From assembly GCA_031216915.1 (NCBI GenBank), contig CM062291.1:29875023-29939022 (forward strand): a stretch of 64,000 bases of DNA, read 5' to 3'. Below are positions 44,906 through 54,704 of the stretch, one piece after another. Position numbers and translations under genes: made by a program. This stretch comes from Pictodentalium vernedei. Taxonomy: Eukaryota; Mollusca; Scaphopoda; Dentaliida; Dentaliidae. Position 1 is the stretch's first letter, and every line of letters starts with the position of its first letter. A model generated the notes under the pieces. The model ran no database searches. It had not been told where the DNA came from and saw nothing but the letters and a program-made list of their open reading frames with translations.

Positions 44906-45234
44906 ATGCAAGTAATAACCAAGTTGTGCAAAGTTATGTTTCCTGATAGTGCTATAGCTAAAAAGTTTGCCTGTGGAAAAATGAAAACAACAATGATTTT
45001 GAAACATGCAATCGCACCAGCATTGACTGCACCTGTTGTTGAAAAGTGTAGGAATGAGCCCTTTTCACTGTTGATTGATGAATCAAATAACTATGGTTCT
45101 GAGAAACAGGTTGTGATATTGGTTCGCCTGGCAGATGGGACAATCGGACATTCAGTTACTAGATTTCTTGATATACCAATCTGCAAGCTTGGTACTGGTC
45201 AAAATATATTTTCTACATTGGATTCAACACTAAG
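44906..45234 (+). pseudogene. hAT gene, exon 1 (visible part)
   Basis: The frame reads KVMFPDSAIAKKFACGKMKT, then FSLLIDESNNYGSEKQVVIL with the first catalytic Asp of the RNase-H-like hAT fold. It ends ACACTAAG|GTAATT. Upstream codons are in another frame (PFLTWDNAS precedes), and LINE B lies ~50 bp upstream, so the 5' part is not seen. Confidence 0.8.
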
Positions 45235-45261
45235 GTAATTATCTAGTAAGATTAATTTTTT

Positions 45262-45515
45262 AATTATCCTTTTTTTTTGGGGGGGGGGGGGGGGGGTAGA
45301 AGAGTAGGGTGAATTTTTGTATTTTAGTTATCTAGCTAATAAATGAACTTTTATTCATTTGGTGGTTTTTATTTCAGTTATCAAGTTAATGATTAAATTT
45401 TTATCCATGTATTTTTTTTTTAGGGGGGGGGGGGGGGTAGGTGAGTAGGGTGAATTTTTGTATTTTAGTTATCTAGTTAATAAATGAACTTTTATTCATT
45501 TGGTGGTTTTTATTA
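45262..45515 (+). repeat. Two-copy ~150-bp repeat with T-to-G homopolymer start
   Basis: T-run, G-run, then GTAGAAGAGTAGGGTGAATT and TTTATTCATTTGGTGGTTTT occur at ~45270 and ~45410. Related copies are at ~48000, ~50145 and ~50290 in later introns of the same gene. Confidence 0.75.
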
Positions 45516-45523
45516 GCTCAACT

Positions 45524-47965
45524 ATGACGTAAGCTTATGCCATGGCTAGTCGTCCGTCTGTCTGTCAACAATTCTCGGGTAAGAGGCCGTATTTATGAAC
45601 CGATCTTTACGAAACTTCTTGAGTACCTTTGTTATCACCGTGGGACGAGAACGATTGTTTTAGGGTCCGGTCCGAAATTCAAGTTGGCCGCTGGCAGCCA
45701 TTTTGTACAAAATTAGGTGCAATCAGATATTTGCGCAGAACTTCCATATGAAAGCTCTGATTTGAAATTTTTTTTTGTATGTATGTTTAGTACCATGGGA
45801 TACATCACATATAATACGGGTTTTTTTCTCGTGCAGAAATTATGCAAATTAGATGAACTTTGATTTTTTCAGTACTACTTACACACAGTAAATACACATG
45901 GCAATACAGCTCCCTCTAGGGTTTGTATTTATGAACCGATCTTCACAAAACGTCTTGGGTAGCTTTGTTATCACCTTGGGACGAGAACCAGTGTTTTGGG
46001 GTGCAGTCCAAAATTCAAGATTGGGACGAGAATGAGTGTTTCTGGGTGTGGTCCAAAATTCAAGATGGCTGCCAGTGGCCATTTGGTACCGAAATTAGGT
46101 CTAATCAGTTTTTTGTACACTACTTCTATACGGCTCAGGCTAGAGGCCGTATTTATGAACCGATCTTTACGAAACTTCTTGGGTGCCTTTGTTATCACCA
46201 TGGGATGAGAACGAGTGTTTTGGGGTGTGGTCCGAAATTCAAAATGGCCACCAGCTGCCATTTTGTACCAAAATTAGTGCAATCAGTTTTTTGTACAGAA
46301 CTTCTGTATGAAAGTTCGGATTTGAATAAATTTTTGTATGAATGTTTAGTAACATGGAATACATCACATATAATACAGTTTTTTTTTTCTCGTGCAGAAA
46401 TTATGCAAATTAGATGAATTTTGAATTATTCAGTGCTACTTATACACAGTAAGTGCACATGTCAATACGGCTCAGGCTAGAGGCTGTATTTATGAACCAA
46501 TCTTCACGAAACTTCTTGGGTACCTTTGTTATTACCTTGGGATGAGAACGAGTGTTTCTGGGTGTGGTCCAAAATTCAAGATGTCTGCCTGTGGCCATTT
46601 TGTACCGAAATTATGTCCAATCAGTTTTTTGTCACAACTTCTATACGGCTCGTATTTATGAACTGATCTTCATGAAACTTCTTGGGTACCTTTGTTATCA
46701 CCTTGGGACAGGAACAAGTGTTTTTGGGTGCCTTTGTTATCACTGTGCTATGAGAACAAATATTTTTGGGTTCAGTCAGAACCACTCTGGGACTCCAAGA
46801 TTTCTTTTCTAGTTTAGAATCTGACTGTCGCCCACCTTTACAATACTTTACCTATACATTTGTTACAGGCTATGGTCAGTATTTATGTACAGACCATTAC
46901 AATACTTTATATGAACCTTTGTTAGTGCTGCCGCGGTTAAGACTTTTTTCTGACCGGTTAATCAGCGTGTTTGACCGTGGTTAACCGCATTTAAGGTACC
47001 TATATTTGTAGTGTGTTCTTGCTTCAACTGTAACTATTATATCGGGCCAGCCAATGTTATTTACATTGACCATTGGGAACAGTGAGTGTTCACGCTCGTG
47101 CCCCTCTATTTCTGATACGGTACCGAAAGTGATTTTTCACACACGAACACTTTTTTCTGATCAATGGACTTTAAAATTTAACTGAGACATGAAGTCATGA
47201 ACATCGTCGGTGTGTCTCCAGTCAGCAAATACAGACAACACAAGCAGAGTAACTCTACCCCCTGGGAACCCACGGAATTCGGACCTGACTATTTTTTGAC
47301 AATTCGGACCTGATGGACATGTATACTGTTACTTACCGTATAGATGATCGGATTCAGAACAGATGTGTGGGCAATTCAAATCGTGAACTTGATGGTGCCG
47401 AAGCCATTGCTAATGTATCATTGAATTTGAAATATCAGTTCTCTGATTGTGCCATGCTTGCAGCATCAGACATGCGTAGCGAGATGACAAATTGACAATC
47501 ACAACATCGTACATTCGTACTCATCGGACCCTCTTTGTCGGCTAAACTTAAAGACAATCACTGTTAATAAGGCTCATTGACAATGATTGTCTTTAAGTTT
47601 CGCCGACAAAGATGAAAGATGCATGTTCGCGCATCAAAGGGAAAGATACAAGTTTCAACGTCGCTGTTCTTTGATCTGTTTGAGGTTAGAACTTAGAAGA
47701 TAACTCAGTGGTCAGTAAGTGTCATTAGTTGAATTCGCACCGAAAACAGTCAGATAATATAACATGGCATGATTGGCATGTACTATAGTGAATGTAAGGT
47801 TAACCGGTTAAAACATTTTCTTGACCGGTCAAAGTTTTAACCACAGGTTAACCGGTTATCCGGATAACCATGGCAGCACTAACCTTTGTTATCAGGTCAT
47901 TAGCTAGATGTTTGTCATTGCTGTGTCACATACTATACATGTACATGTCTTAACAAGTTGAGCTA
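45524..47965. repeat. Array of ~335-bp units bounded by TAGCTCA..TGAGCTA ends
   Basis: Units contain GTATTTATGAACCGATCTT, GAAACTTCTTGGGTACCTTT, ATTCAAGATGGCTGCCAG and TAGTAACATGGAATACATCA. The element begins TAGCTCAACTATGACG and ends AACAAGTTGAGCTA, as in the 169-bp array. A hAT MITE is inserted at 46923-47881. The arrays at 58309-64000 hold the same unit. Confidence 0.85.
46923..47881. mobile_element. hAT MITE, 959 bp, with 8-bp target duplication
   Basis: Ends TAGTGCTGCC... and ...GGCAGCACTA, followed inside by (A)ACCGGTTAA-type repeats on both sides. ACCTTTGT flanks both ends exactly (46915-46922 and 47882-47889), the 8-bp duplication and TAG.G start typical of hAT elements. No transposase. 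Inside is a ~79-bp hairpin (47533-47611, arms CTTTGTCGGC..AAACTTAAAG). Confidence 0.92.
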
Positions 47966-48141
47966 CAGTGTCATTGACACTTTCATTATTATTTTATTTT
48001 GGATATTTTAGGGGGTGTACGGCAAATGTTTATATTTTAGCTATCTAGTTAATGATTAAATTTTTATCCATGTATTATCCATCCATTTCTTTCAATTATC
48101 TAGTTAATGATTAATAGGGTTTTTTTTAATTAATTTTTCAG

Positions 48142-48812
48142 CAAAATGAAAATACCGTGGTCTCATCTTGTGTCCTTTACCTGTGATAACTGCAGTGTGA
48201 TGATGGGCAAAAACAATTCTGTCATATCAAGGATTGGTGAAGTACAACCTTCTGTGTTTGACATAGGCTGTATAAGTCATCTAGCCAATTTATGTTGTGT
48301 AGCAGCAGTGAAGACATTGCCTTTACCAGTCGAGGATCTGCTTTCTGACATCTATTCACAGGCCTGGCATTCTTAAAAATGCAGGAGCGCTAAAAATCAA
48401 TCCCCTCGTGTGTCCTAGGGGAGCAATTAGCTCTCCTGAAGCATACAAAAGCTAAAAGTGGAAAATGAAGTTTTACTCTTAATGAATTCTGCCTAGTGGG
48501 CTTTGTACATTTTATTTGGTGCTGCTATCAAGATAGTTTCTTTGAGACTGCTGCACTGCCCCTTCCACACCTCCGGGCCTCTGCAAGGCCCAGAGGTGTG
48601 GGAGGGGCTGTGCGGCCATCTTACAGACACCACTAACATACATGTAAAAGAGATTTGAAAAGATGTGGGTTTTAGGAATAGGCTGTTATGGTAACCATTA
48701 TTTTCTTAGGCCAGGAGAGCTAGTTTTCGCCCTCCTTAATTTTTTTAAGACAAGCAATAGGCGAGCGAATAAATCACTCTCCTGAAAATGCCAGGCCTGT
48801 ATTCACATTTCA
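48142..48812 (+). pseudogene. hAT gene, exon 2, interrupted by a MITE
   Basis: Acceptor TAATTTTTCAG|CAAAATG continues exon 1 (phase 2). Frame: KIPWSHLVSFTCDNCSVMMG, FDIGCISHLANLCCVAAVK, LPLPVEDLLSDIYS. The MITE at 48359-48799 splits the codon run. After it come TATTCACATTTCAG, the expected continuation (Tyr-Ser-His-Phe) of the conserved DI(Y/F)xHF motif, and GTAAAAGG as donor, apparently one G short. Confidence 0.85.
48359..48799. mobile_element. MITE with CAGGCCTGGCATT inverted ends inside hAT exon 2
   Basis: Ends CAGGCCTGGCATT and its reverse complement AATGCCAGGCCTG (inverted next to CTCTCCTG / CAGGAGCG). TATTCA is repeated at the junctions (48353-48358, 48800-48805). The CAGG.C start suggests hAT, but the duplication is shorter than the usual 8 bp, so the call stays open. 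It also holds an internal GCCCAGAGGTGTGG-type inverted repeat. Confidence 0.8.
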
Positions 48813-48916
48813 GTAAAAGGCAAGTGTAATTTATGTTTCATAATTTATTGACTAAGGCAAGAGAATGGAGAGGGGACAGAGTATTGGATGAAAGCAAATT
48901 ATTAAATCATTGTTAA

Positions 48917-49317
48917 GGCCTAAAAAAATGAAAAATCTGTTTCTCAGGCCCTCCCGCATGGTGCTTTTGGCTACCGCATGCTCTCTTTTTATAACCAATT
49001 TAAACTTAAAAAAAATAAAAATTAAATGGTTTTTGTCTGATATTTTACCCAAGTTAAAAAAATTGATGAATTTGTCCCTTGAGTGCAAGAAGGCTTTGCA
49101 ATGCTTTAGCATTGCAAAGCCTTCTTGCACTCAAGGGATGAAATACACCATCACCCATGCTATTCTGTAGATTGAGGCCTAAAACTTGAACCAAGAACAT
49201 GAACTTTTGATGGCAAAAAAGTAATTACTGAAATAAAAAATAAAATAAAAAACCGCTCGCCCGCATGCAATTTCACAAATAATGGCCTGAGAAACAGAAG
49301 ATCTACTTTGTGTGGCC
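48917..49317 (+). mobile_element. PIF/Harbinger-like MITE, copy 1, TAA duplication
   Basis: Ends GGCCTAAAAAAATG...CTGTTTCTCAGGCC and, inverted, GGCCACACAAAGTAGATCTTCTG...TTTCTCAGGCC. TAA flanks both sides (48914-48916, 49318-49320), the 3-bp TWA duplication of PIF/Harbinger. A perfect ~30-bp hairpin (TTGAGTGCAAGAAGGCTTTG and its mirror around a TTTAG loop) lies in the middle. No transposase. It ends 25 bp before hAT exon 3. Confidence 0.9.
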
Positions 49318-49342
49318 TAATGTTTTTCTTGTTTATTTTTAG

Positions 49343-49632
49343 TTCCAAGAGAAAAGAACAATGTAAAGAGTTTTTAGAGTTTACAGACACAGAAGAACTC
49401 AAGATTCTGAAGCATGCAAGTACAAGGTGGCTCAGTCTGGAAAAATGTGTGAGGAGGACATTGCAGCAGTGGCCAGCAGTCAAGAGCTACTTTTCAAGTC
49501 ATGAAGATGTTGAAAAGCCAGGAAGAGTTAAGGAGCATGGCAAAATACTTGGAGGATGGGGAAATGAAGTTGTACTAACTTTTCTTACAGTTCATTCTTT
49601 CACCATTGAATGGATTCAGTACAACATTCCAG
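49343..49632 (+). pseudogene. hAT gene, exon 3
   Basis: Acceptor TTTATTTTTAG|TTCCAAG; frame SKRKEQCKEFLEFTDTEEL, then ILKHASTRWLSLEKCVRR (the conserved hAT TRWLSLE block). A frame change and one in-frame stop follow before FLQF(I/V)LSPLNGF-like codons and donor ATTCCAG|GTATGT (phase 0). Confidence 0.85.
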
Positions 49633-49721
49633 GTATGTTACTAATGTGAAAACAAAAAATCTAAAATAAATTCTTTATTTATAAATCCATAATACACTGT
49701 CACTGAAATTTAACAGATTTA

Positions 49722-50124
49722 GGCCACACAAAGTAGATCTTCTGTTTCTCAGGCCATTATTTGTGAAATTGCATGCGGGTGAGCGGTTTTTTATTTTATT
49801 TTTTATTTCAGTAATTACTTCTTAACCATCAAAAGTTCATGTTCTTGGTTCAAGTTTTAGGCCTCATAATCTACAGAATAGCATGGGTGGTGGTGTATTT
49901 CATCCCTTGAGTGCAAGAAGGCTTTGCAATGCTAAAGCATTGCAAAGCCTTCTTGCACTCAAGGGACAAATTCATCAATTTTTTTAACTTGGGTAAAATA
50001 TCAGACATAAACCATTTAATTTTAATTTTTTTTAAGTTTAAATTGGTTATAAAAAGAGAGCATGCGGCAGCCAAAAGGACCATGCAGGAGGGCCTGAGAA
50101 ACAGATATTTTATTTTTTTAGGCC
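49722..50124 (-). mobile_element. PIF/Harbinger-like MITE, copy 2, inverted, TTA duplication
   Basis: Reverse-complement copy of 48917-49317, highly similar, flanked by TTA on both sides (49719-49721, 50125-50127). The two copies face each other across exon 3 and could pair into an ~400-bp stem in RNA. The 70-88-codon frames it holds in both orientations are shared by all copies but read through the hairpin; I do not take them as genes. Confidence 0.9.
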
Positions 50125-50464
50125 TTATCTATGTATTTTGTTTTGTTGTGGGGGGAGGGGGGGGGGGGTGGTGAGGAGGGTGAATTTTTTAATTTTAGTT
50201 ATCAAGTTAATAAATAAATTCTTTATTTATAAATTCATAATACACTGTCACTGAAATTTAACTGATTTATGTATGTATTTTGTTTTGTTGGGGGGGGAGG
50301 GTGTTTTTTTTAATTTTAGTTATCTAGTTAATAAATAAATTCTTAAATTCTTCATTTATAAATTCATACATACAGAGTTACTGACATTTATTCTAAATTA
50401 TAAGAAAATGTTTTTCATGGCACAAAGATACATAATACAAAATCATAATCTTCTTCTTTTGCAG

Positions 50465-50653
50465 TCAGATGAGTCAGTGGTGGGTTTAATGACTTCAGAA
50501 ATAACTAGACTTCTGAGAAAATTTCTTGGAAAAGTTGTGAAAAAGTCACATATAATATTGAAGAAAATCAGCTCTCAGATGAATGGCTGGAAGAGAATTT
50601 CTTAATGACAGTGTTGATAATATTGATAAAGGAAAGCAACAGAGATTTTTGGG
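50465..50653 (+). pseudogene. hAT gene, exon 4
   Basis: Acceptor CTTTTGCAG|TCAGATGAG; frame SDESVVGLMTSEITRLLRKF, FLGKVV. Then the conserved sense is found in shifted frames (NQLSDEWLEENF, then NDSVDNIDKGKQQRFLG), showing two frame changes. Donor TTTTTGGG|GTAAGC in phase 2. Confidence 0.8.
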
Positions 50654-50982
50654 GTAAGCATTTTAAGCAATAATACTTATAACTTACAGGGCTTAGGCTA
50701 AAGAAAATTAATCTTTTGATTCTCCGGCACCGGTGCATTCGTTTTTTCGGACCGCGTTCGTCATTTTTATTTCAGAGGCAAAATTCAGAATGTACAAAAC
50801 TACCATGTGATTTTAGCAGTATCACATCGCGATTTGCACAGCATTATGTCATATACATTGATACAGTATTGTCATTCTCTTTGCAAAATGCGACACGATT
50901 CTCATATGTATACAAAATAAATATTTATTTAACTGGTTGAGGACTAGATTATTTTTGGTGTTCTGAATTTGTTCATCAAATA

Positions 50983-51090
50983 TTGTTCTTTTACAAATTA
51001 TTGGAGAGTGCCAACAGGCACCACGCCCACAGGCACCACGCACACAGGCACCATGCCAACAGGCACTCTCCAATAATTTGTAATAGAACA
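50983..51090. repeat. Hairpin MITE with internal ACAGGCACCACGC repeats
   Basis: Arms TTACAAATTATTGGAGAGTG and CACTCTCCAATAATTTGTAA enclose four copies of a 15-bp (A/C)ACAGGCACCA(C/T)GC unit. Same family as 35109-35170, whose loop lacks the repeat. Confidence 0.8.
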
Positions 51091-51119
51091 AATTTGTATA
51101 AATAAACTATTATTTACGT

Positions 51120-51799
51120 TTAACCCTTTCGTGACTCGTCGACGTGCGCCGCCCCATTGGTAAACTGACACTACAAACCCGTTGGTGCACTGCACGCCGA
51201 TGGCATAGTAATGCATCTACTCTCACCTCAGTCCACATATGCTGTCTCTATCAGTCCACAAAAGTAATTTCATGCCCGAATGAATTTAGAGTTGTTTCCC
51301 TTTAGTTGATTGATTACAGTTTTAGCGCATATTTTGCACCTCACAGTAATTCCACTGATGAAGATGACAATTGATAGCAACGTGGAAAAAGGATTCTGTG
51401 GTACAGTCTGGCTCAAATCAAGCTGACACATATGACACTACAATGAGTGCTGGATGTTCAGATGATGTTGCCAGTAATAATCCAGATGACAGAGTGGAAT
51501 AGGACTGGCCAGTGGGAGGGGACGCGGCAGAAAAAAGAAATGCTGGTCAGGGACATGGCAGAATACGAGGGAGCTGGTGTGGTCGTGGAATTGGTCCAAT
51601 TTTTCAATGGGAAAAATGTGCAGATTTTGTTCCACTAGATATCCCATCTTCTGAAGCTGGGAAGATAAATCTTGACTTACCTGACAATCCAAATGAATGG
51701 AACGTTTTATACCTTTATCTAATGGACGAGATGATCCAGAAATTAACCCCAATATCCCAGGTCTGAGGGGTCAGTTTGTCTGAGTCGCGAAAGGGTTAA
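51120..51799 (+). mobile_element. piggyBac-like element remnant, TTAA ends
   Basis: Ends TTAACCCTTTCGTGACTCGT and, inverted, TTAACCCTTTCGCGACTCAG with TTAA at both sides (51120-51123, 51796-51799). Inside, plus-strand frames read SDDVASNNPDDR, GAEK-type linker and LPDNPNEWNVLYLYLMDEMI, resembling the acidic N-terminus and entry into the transposase core of piggyBac proteins. The catalytic core is absent. The protein match is by eye and weak; the ends are strong. Confidence 0.7.
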
Positions 51800-52004
51800 C
51801 AGAATACGAAACATGGGTGAGGAAAATGTTACTTTTACACTGGTGCCCCATTTTTTGAAAGGACTGATTGTGGCTTCTAGCACTCAACCAGTTAAAAAAA
51901 AACTCATTATTTTTTATCCCCATTTTAATTGTTCTATATGATTTTGTGTTGTGTTATCGCTGTTACAACAACAACAAAAACTATTAGCGAAATCAACATG
52001 GAAG

Positions 52005-52157
52005 GTCTTGTATTTAATTTTAGGCTCTCACAATTGGATTTTAGGCATCGACGGCCTTTCCATCAGTAATAAAAAATAAAAATAAAAACCGCCCTCCCTC
52101 ATTCATTTTTACAAAAAAATGCCTGAGAATCAATCATTTAATTTTGTTTGGCCTTAG
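52005..52157. mobile_element. Degenerate relative of the PIF/Harbinger-like MITE
   Basis: AGTAATAAAAAATAAAAATAAAAACCGCCC and TGCCTGAGAATCA... TTTGTTTGGCC followed by TTA resemble the right part of 48917-49317. The left end is unclear. Confidence 0.35.
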
Positions 52158-52278
52158 GCAGTTTATTGCACTTTATAAGGATCAGTTAATGGATAAACAT
52201 CTATTTCTTTCTCTCAAATCAAATAAAATACATTGTGTTTTGGGGTGAGTAACCTATAAGATATATTGTGCATTTCAG

Positions 52279-52412
52279 GACTGTCAAGAAGTTTTACTCC
52301 ACAAGAGTGAAGAAAATGATAGACAAGTTCCCCTTTGATCATCCTCTTCTCCAAGATTTTAAAATCTTGAACCCAGCTGCAGAAATGAGAGACCAACTGG
52401 ATTTTTCATCAG
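52279..52412 (+). pseudogene. hAT gene, exon 5
   Basis: Acceptor GTGCATTTCAG|GACTG (phase 2); frame TVKKFYSTRVKKMIDKFPFD, HPLLQDFKILNPA, QLDFSS; donor TCATCAG|GTGATT (phase 1). It is fully open and matches the hAT linker before the C-terminal domain. Confidence 0.85.
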
Positions 52413-52497
52413 GTGATTATAAATTATTTTTTAGTTTGCTCATTTAACTGTTGAAAATAATGCCCCTCTTTCATCATTTATCAATTGGGGAAGCTTT

Positions 52498-52739
52498 CTA
52501 ACCCTTTACCCAATGCAGATGTTATCAAAATTTATTATTTTAAATATCATTTTTTTAAATTTTTCAAAAAATTTCAACAAAACCATATCATGTGACCCCC
52601 TCATTGGAACGAGCTCGACGAGCTCGTTCCAGAGAGGGATCACATGATATGGTTTTGATGAAATATTTTGAAAAATTCAATTTTTTCAACTGCTCATTTA
52701 CGCGGGCGGATGCAGGCGATTCGTTAGGTAAAGGGCTAA
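52498..52739. mobile_element. Palindromic MITE of the second TTAA subfamily, at a CTAA site
   Basis: Ends CTAACCCTTTACCCAATGCA and, inverted, (T)TAGCCCTTTACCTAACGAA; centre GGAACGAGCTCGACGAGCTC. Both flanks read CTAA (52498-52501 and 52736-52739) instead of TTAA. Confidence 0.8.
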
Positions 52740-52756
52740 TCTTATAATTTTGAACT

Positions 52757-53123
52757 GGGAGCATGGTGGCTCAGTAGGTAGAGGTGCAGACGGCATCCCG
52801 AGAGGTCCTCGGTTCGAATCCCACCTGCGGCAACCGCGTTGTGTCCTTGGGCAAGACACTTCATCTCCATTGCCCATGTGGGGGCACGGTGACTTTGTGT
52901 ACTAAGGCGTACTGCACGTCGATGGTGCACTTGTCTTCAACCAATGCTAACCCTGCTTGTGTGGAGTTAGTATGTTGGGGAGCTGACAGTTGCTCGCCGT
53001 TGCTCGGTGGTTCTCTCCGGGTACTCTGCCTTCCTCCACCTGTAAAACTGTCATGGTCATGATTAGCCATTGTGCATAAGTATGTGACCTTAAACCCCAA
53101 TAAATAAATAAATAAATAAATAA
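52757..53123 (+). repeat. tRNA-headed SINE, full length, 14-bp target duplication
   Basis: Same build as 29567-29933 (TGGCTCAGTAGGTAGAG, GGTTCGAATCCCACC, then the shared body and an AATA-repeat tail). TATAATTTTGAACT flanks both ends exactly (52743-52756, 53124-53137). It lies in intron 5 of the hAT gene. Confidence 0.95.
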
Positions 53124-53212
53124 TATAATTTTGAACTAAAGCTAAAGAACCATCATTGATGTTTTTGAAATGACTTTGTTGTTTCTAATGAGAAATGTCT
53201 ACTCTCTTGCAG

Positions 53213-53871
53213 TTCAGAGGCTTGCCAAAAGATTTTCTGTAATAGAACATCAGCACATGGATGCTTTGGAAGATGAATTACTGGATTACAAAACAGCCTG
53301 TAATATTCCATATTATAATGAAGAAAAAGAGAGAATTAATGAGTTTTGGGCCAAGATTTTGAAACTGAAATCAGTCTCAGGAAAAGAGGAAAGGTATCAC
53401 CATTTAGGCAAAGTGTTAAAGACGTCTTTTGTGCAATACTCGTACTATATCTGTGGGGGGTAAGGTGTTGGCCTGGAGTACTGGGCGGGGACCCACGGAC
53501 AACGATGTATGAGCTCGACTACTGACGCCTGTGTTATGTATGCAAATACTGTTCAACTAAGGAAATAAAGTCATCCATATACCTGCTATTGTCATTGGTA
53601 ACTACATGTAATCTTGTTTTGGTGGAAACGGCCTTGTATAAGCTTACAGCTTCCTGCCGAATCCACATCAATGTATGTAACAATTTCTGTTATTATATTC
53701 TCGAAATAAATATTGTTTAAACCAAAGTGATCAAAGCAGCTTTGACAATTCCAAATAATAATTCAGACAGTGAAAGGGTATTTTCAATGTGTAGAAAGAT
53801 ACAAACATCTTTTTGGTCAGAATTAAATAATGACACACTTAGTGCTTTACTTGCCACCAAAATCAATAATA
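53213..53871 (+). pseudogene. hAT gene, exon 6, first two pieces
   Basis: Acceptor CTCTTGCAG|TTCAG (phase 1). VQRLAKRFSVIEHQHMDALE, then EEKERINEFWAKILKLKSVS and HHLGKVLK precede an insert (53422-53736). Afterwards ALTIPNNNSDSERVFSMCRK, SELNNDTLSALLATKIN gives the hAT dimerisation domain, cut at 53871 by a pogo-like MITE. Confidence 0.88.
53422..53736. other. ~0.3-kb insert of unknown type in hAT exon 6
   Basis: It separates GKVLK from AALTIP, which are continuous in related proteins. AAAGTGTTAAAG before it and AAAGTGATCAAAG at its right edge look like an imperfect target duplication. It has no inverted ends; it holds two AATAAA words. Confidence 0.5.
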
Positions 53872-54702
53872 CAGTAAAACCTGTCTTGAGAGACAACTGT
53901 CTTGAGAGACCACATCTGCCAGGCACCAATTGGTTTTACTCTATAATGGACCTGCTATGGGAGACCACCTGTCTTGAGAGATCACTGTGACCTGAAGTGA
54001 ACGAAATGATTTCGTGCGCAGGGGCGGTATGGGGACAAGCCCCTTTCGACCCTCGATGGCTGTATATGATGGCTGTCACATGTCTAGGCGTGTTGAAGGA
54101 GGAAAAGGATCTGGTACTCGGCAGGTGTCTCCAGTTGTGGGTAGGCGGTCTCGTTGACTGATGACCTGGTATCAACTTGTTTTTTTATGCCATAGTGGAC
54201 CTGTCTTGAAGAGTGAAACCATGATGAAAACTTTTTACCTGTTCTGGAATTGGAAAATCCATTGTGGTTATTCAAACATAATTAAAAGTATTAAAAGCTC
54301 TTAATTGGGTTTCAATTGCTATTCATTTACATAGCTCATTAAAGATTGAGATGGCCCATGTGAAAAGATTAGGATTATTACTGAATAAACAATTTCATAC
54401 ATACCTGAAATGTTACAGATAGGATTATAAAAATAAATTTGTGTTGAAAATCTTCAAAGAAGATTTTCAACACTAATTTATTTTTATAATTTTTTTAACA
54501 GTCCATTTCAGTTTGTTACAAAAACTTCATAAAAAAGAACAACTACAAATAATTACAAAAATCCATTCTTCTCCATTTCTGAATTTTGTGGTTGGTTATT
54601 CACTGACATGAGAAAACCTGAAACCTGTTATGAGAGACCACCTGTCTTGAGAGACCACTTTTGTGTGGCCCAAAGGGCGGTCTCTCAAGACAGGTTCTAC
54701 TG
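53872..54702. mobile_element. pogo/Tc1-like MITE with TA duplication in the last hAT exon
   Basis: Ends CAGTAAAACCTGTCTTGAGA and, inverted, CAGTAGAACCTGTCTTGAGA; TA on both sides (53870-53871, 54703-54704). Internal copies of CTGTCTTGAGAGACC repeat near both ends. A ~67-bp palindrome (54424-54490, arms TTGTGTTGAAAATCTTC) sits in its right half. No transposase, so non-autonomous. Confidence 0.9.
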
Positions 54703-54704
54703 TA

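Noticed and set aside
45965-46417. Frames up to 150 codons in the 335-bp array, and copies at 60148-61337
   Set aside because: They follow the repeat unit and occur on both strands alike.
49911-50174. Frame MQEGFAMLKHCKAFLHSRDK..., also at 48852-49130 and 39071-39286
   Set aside because: Shared by all copies of the Harbinger-like MITE and reads across its central hairpin; no protein family resemblance.
53422-53736. Insert in hAT exon 6 as a solo LTR
   Set aside because: Two AATAAA words and an imperfect flanking repeat are not enough; no family resemblance could be named.
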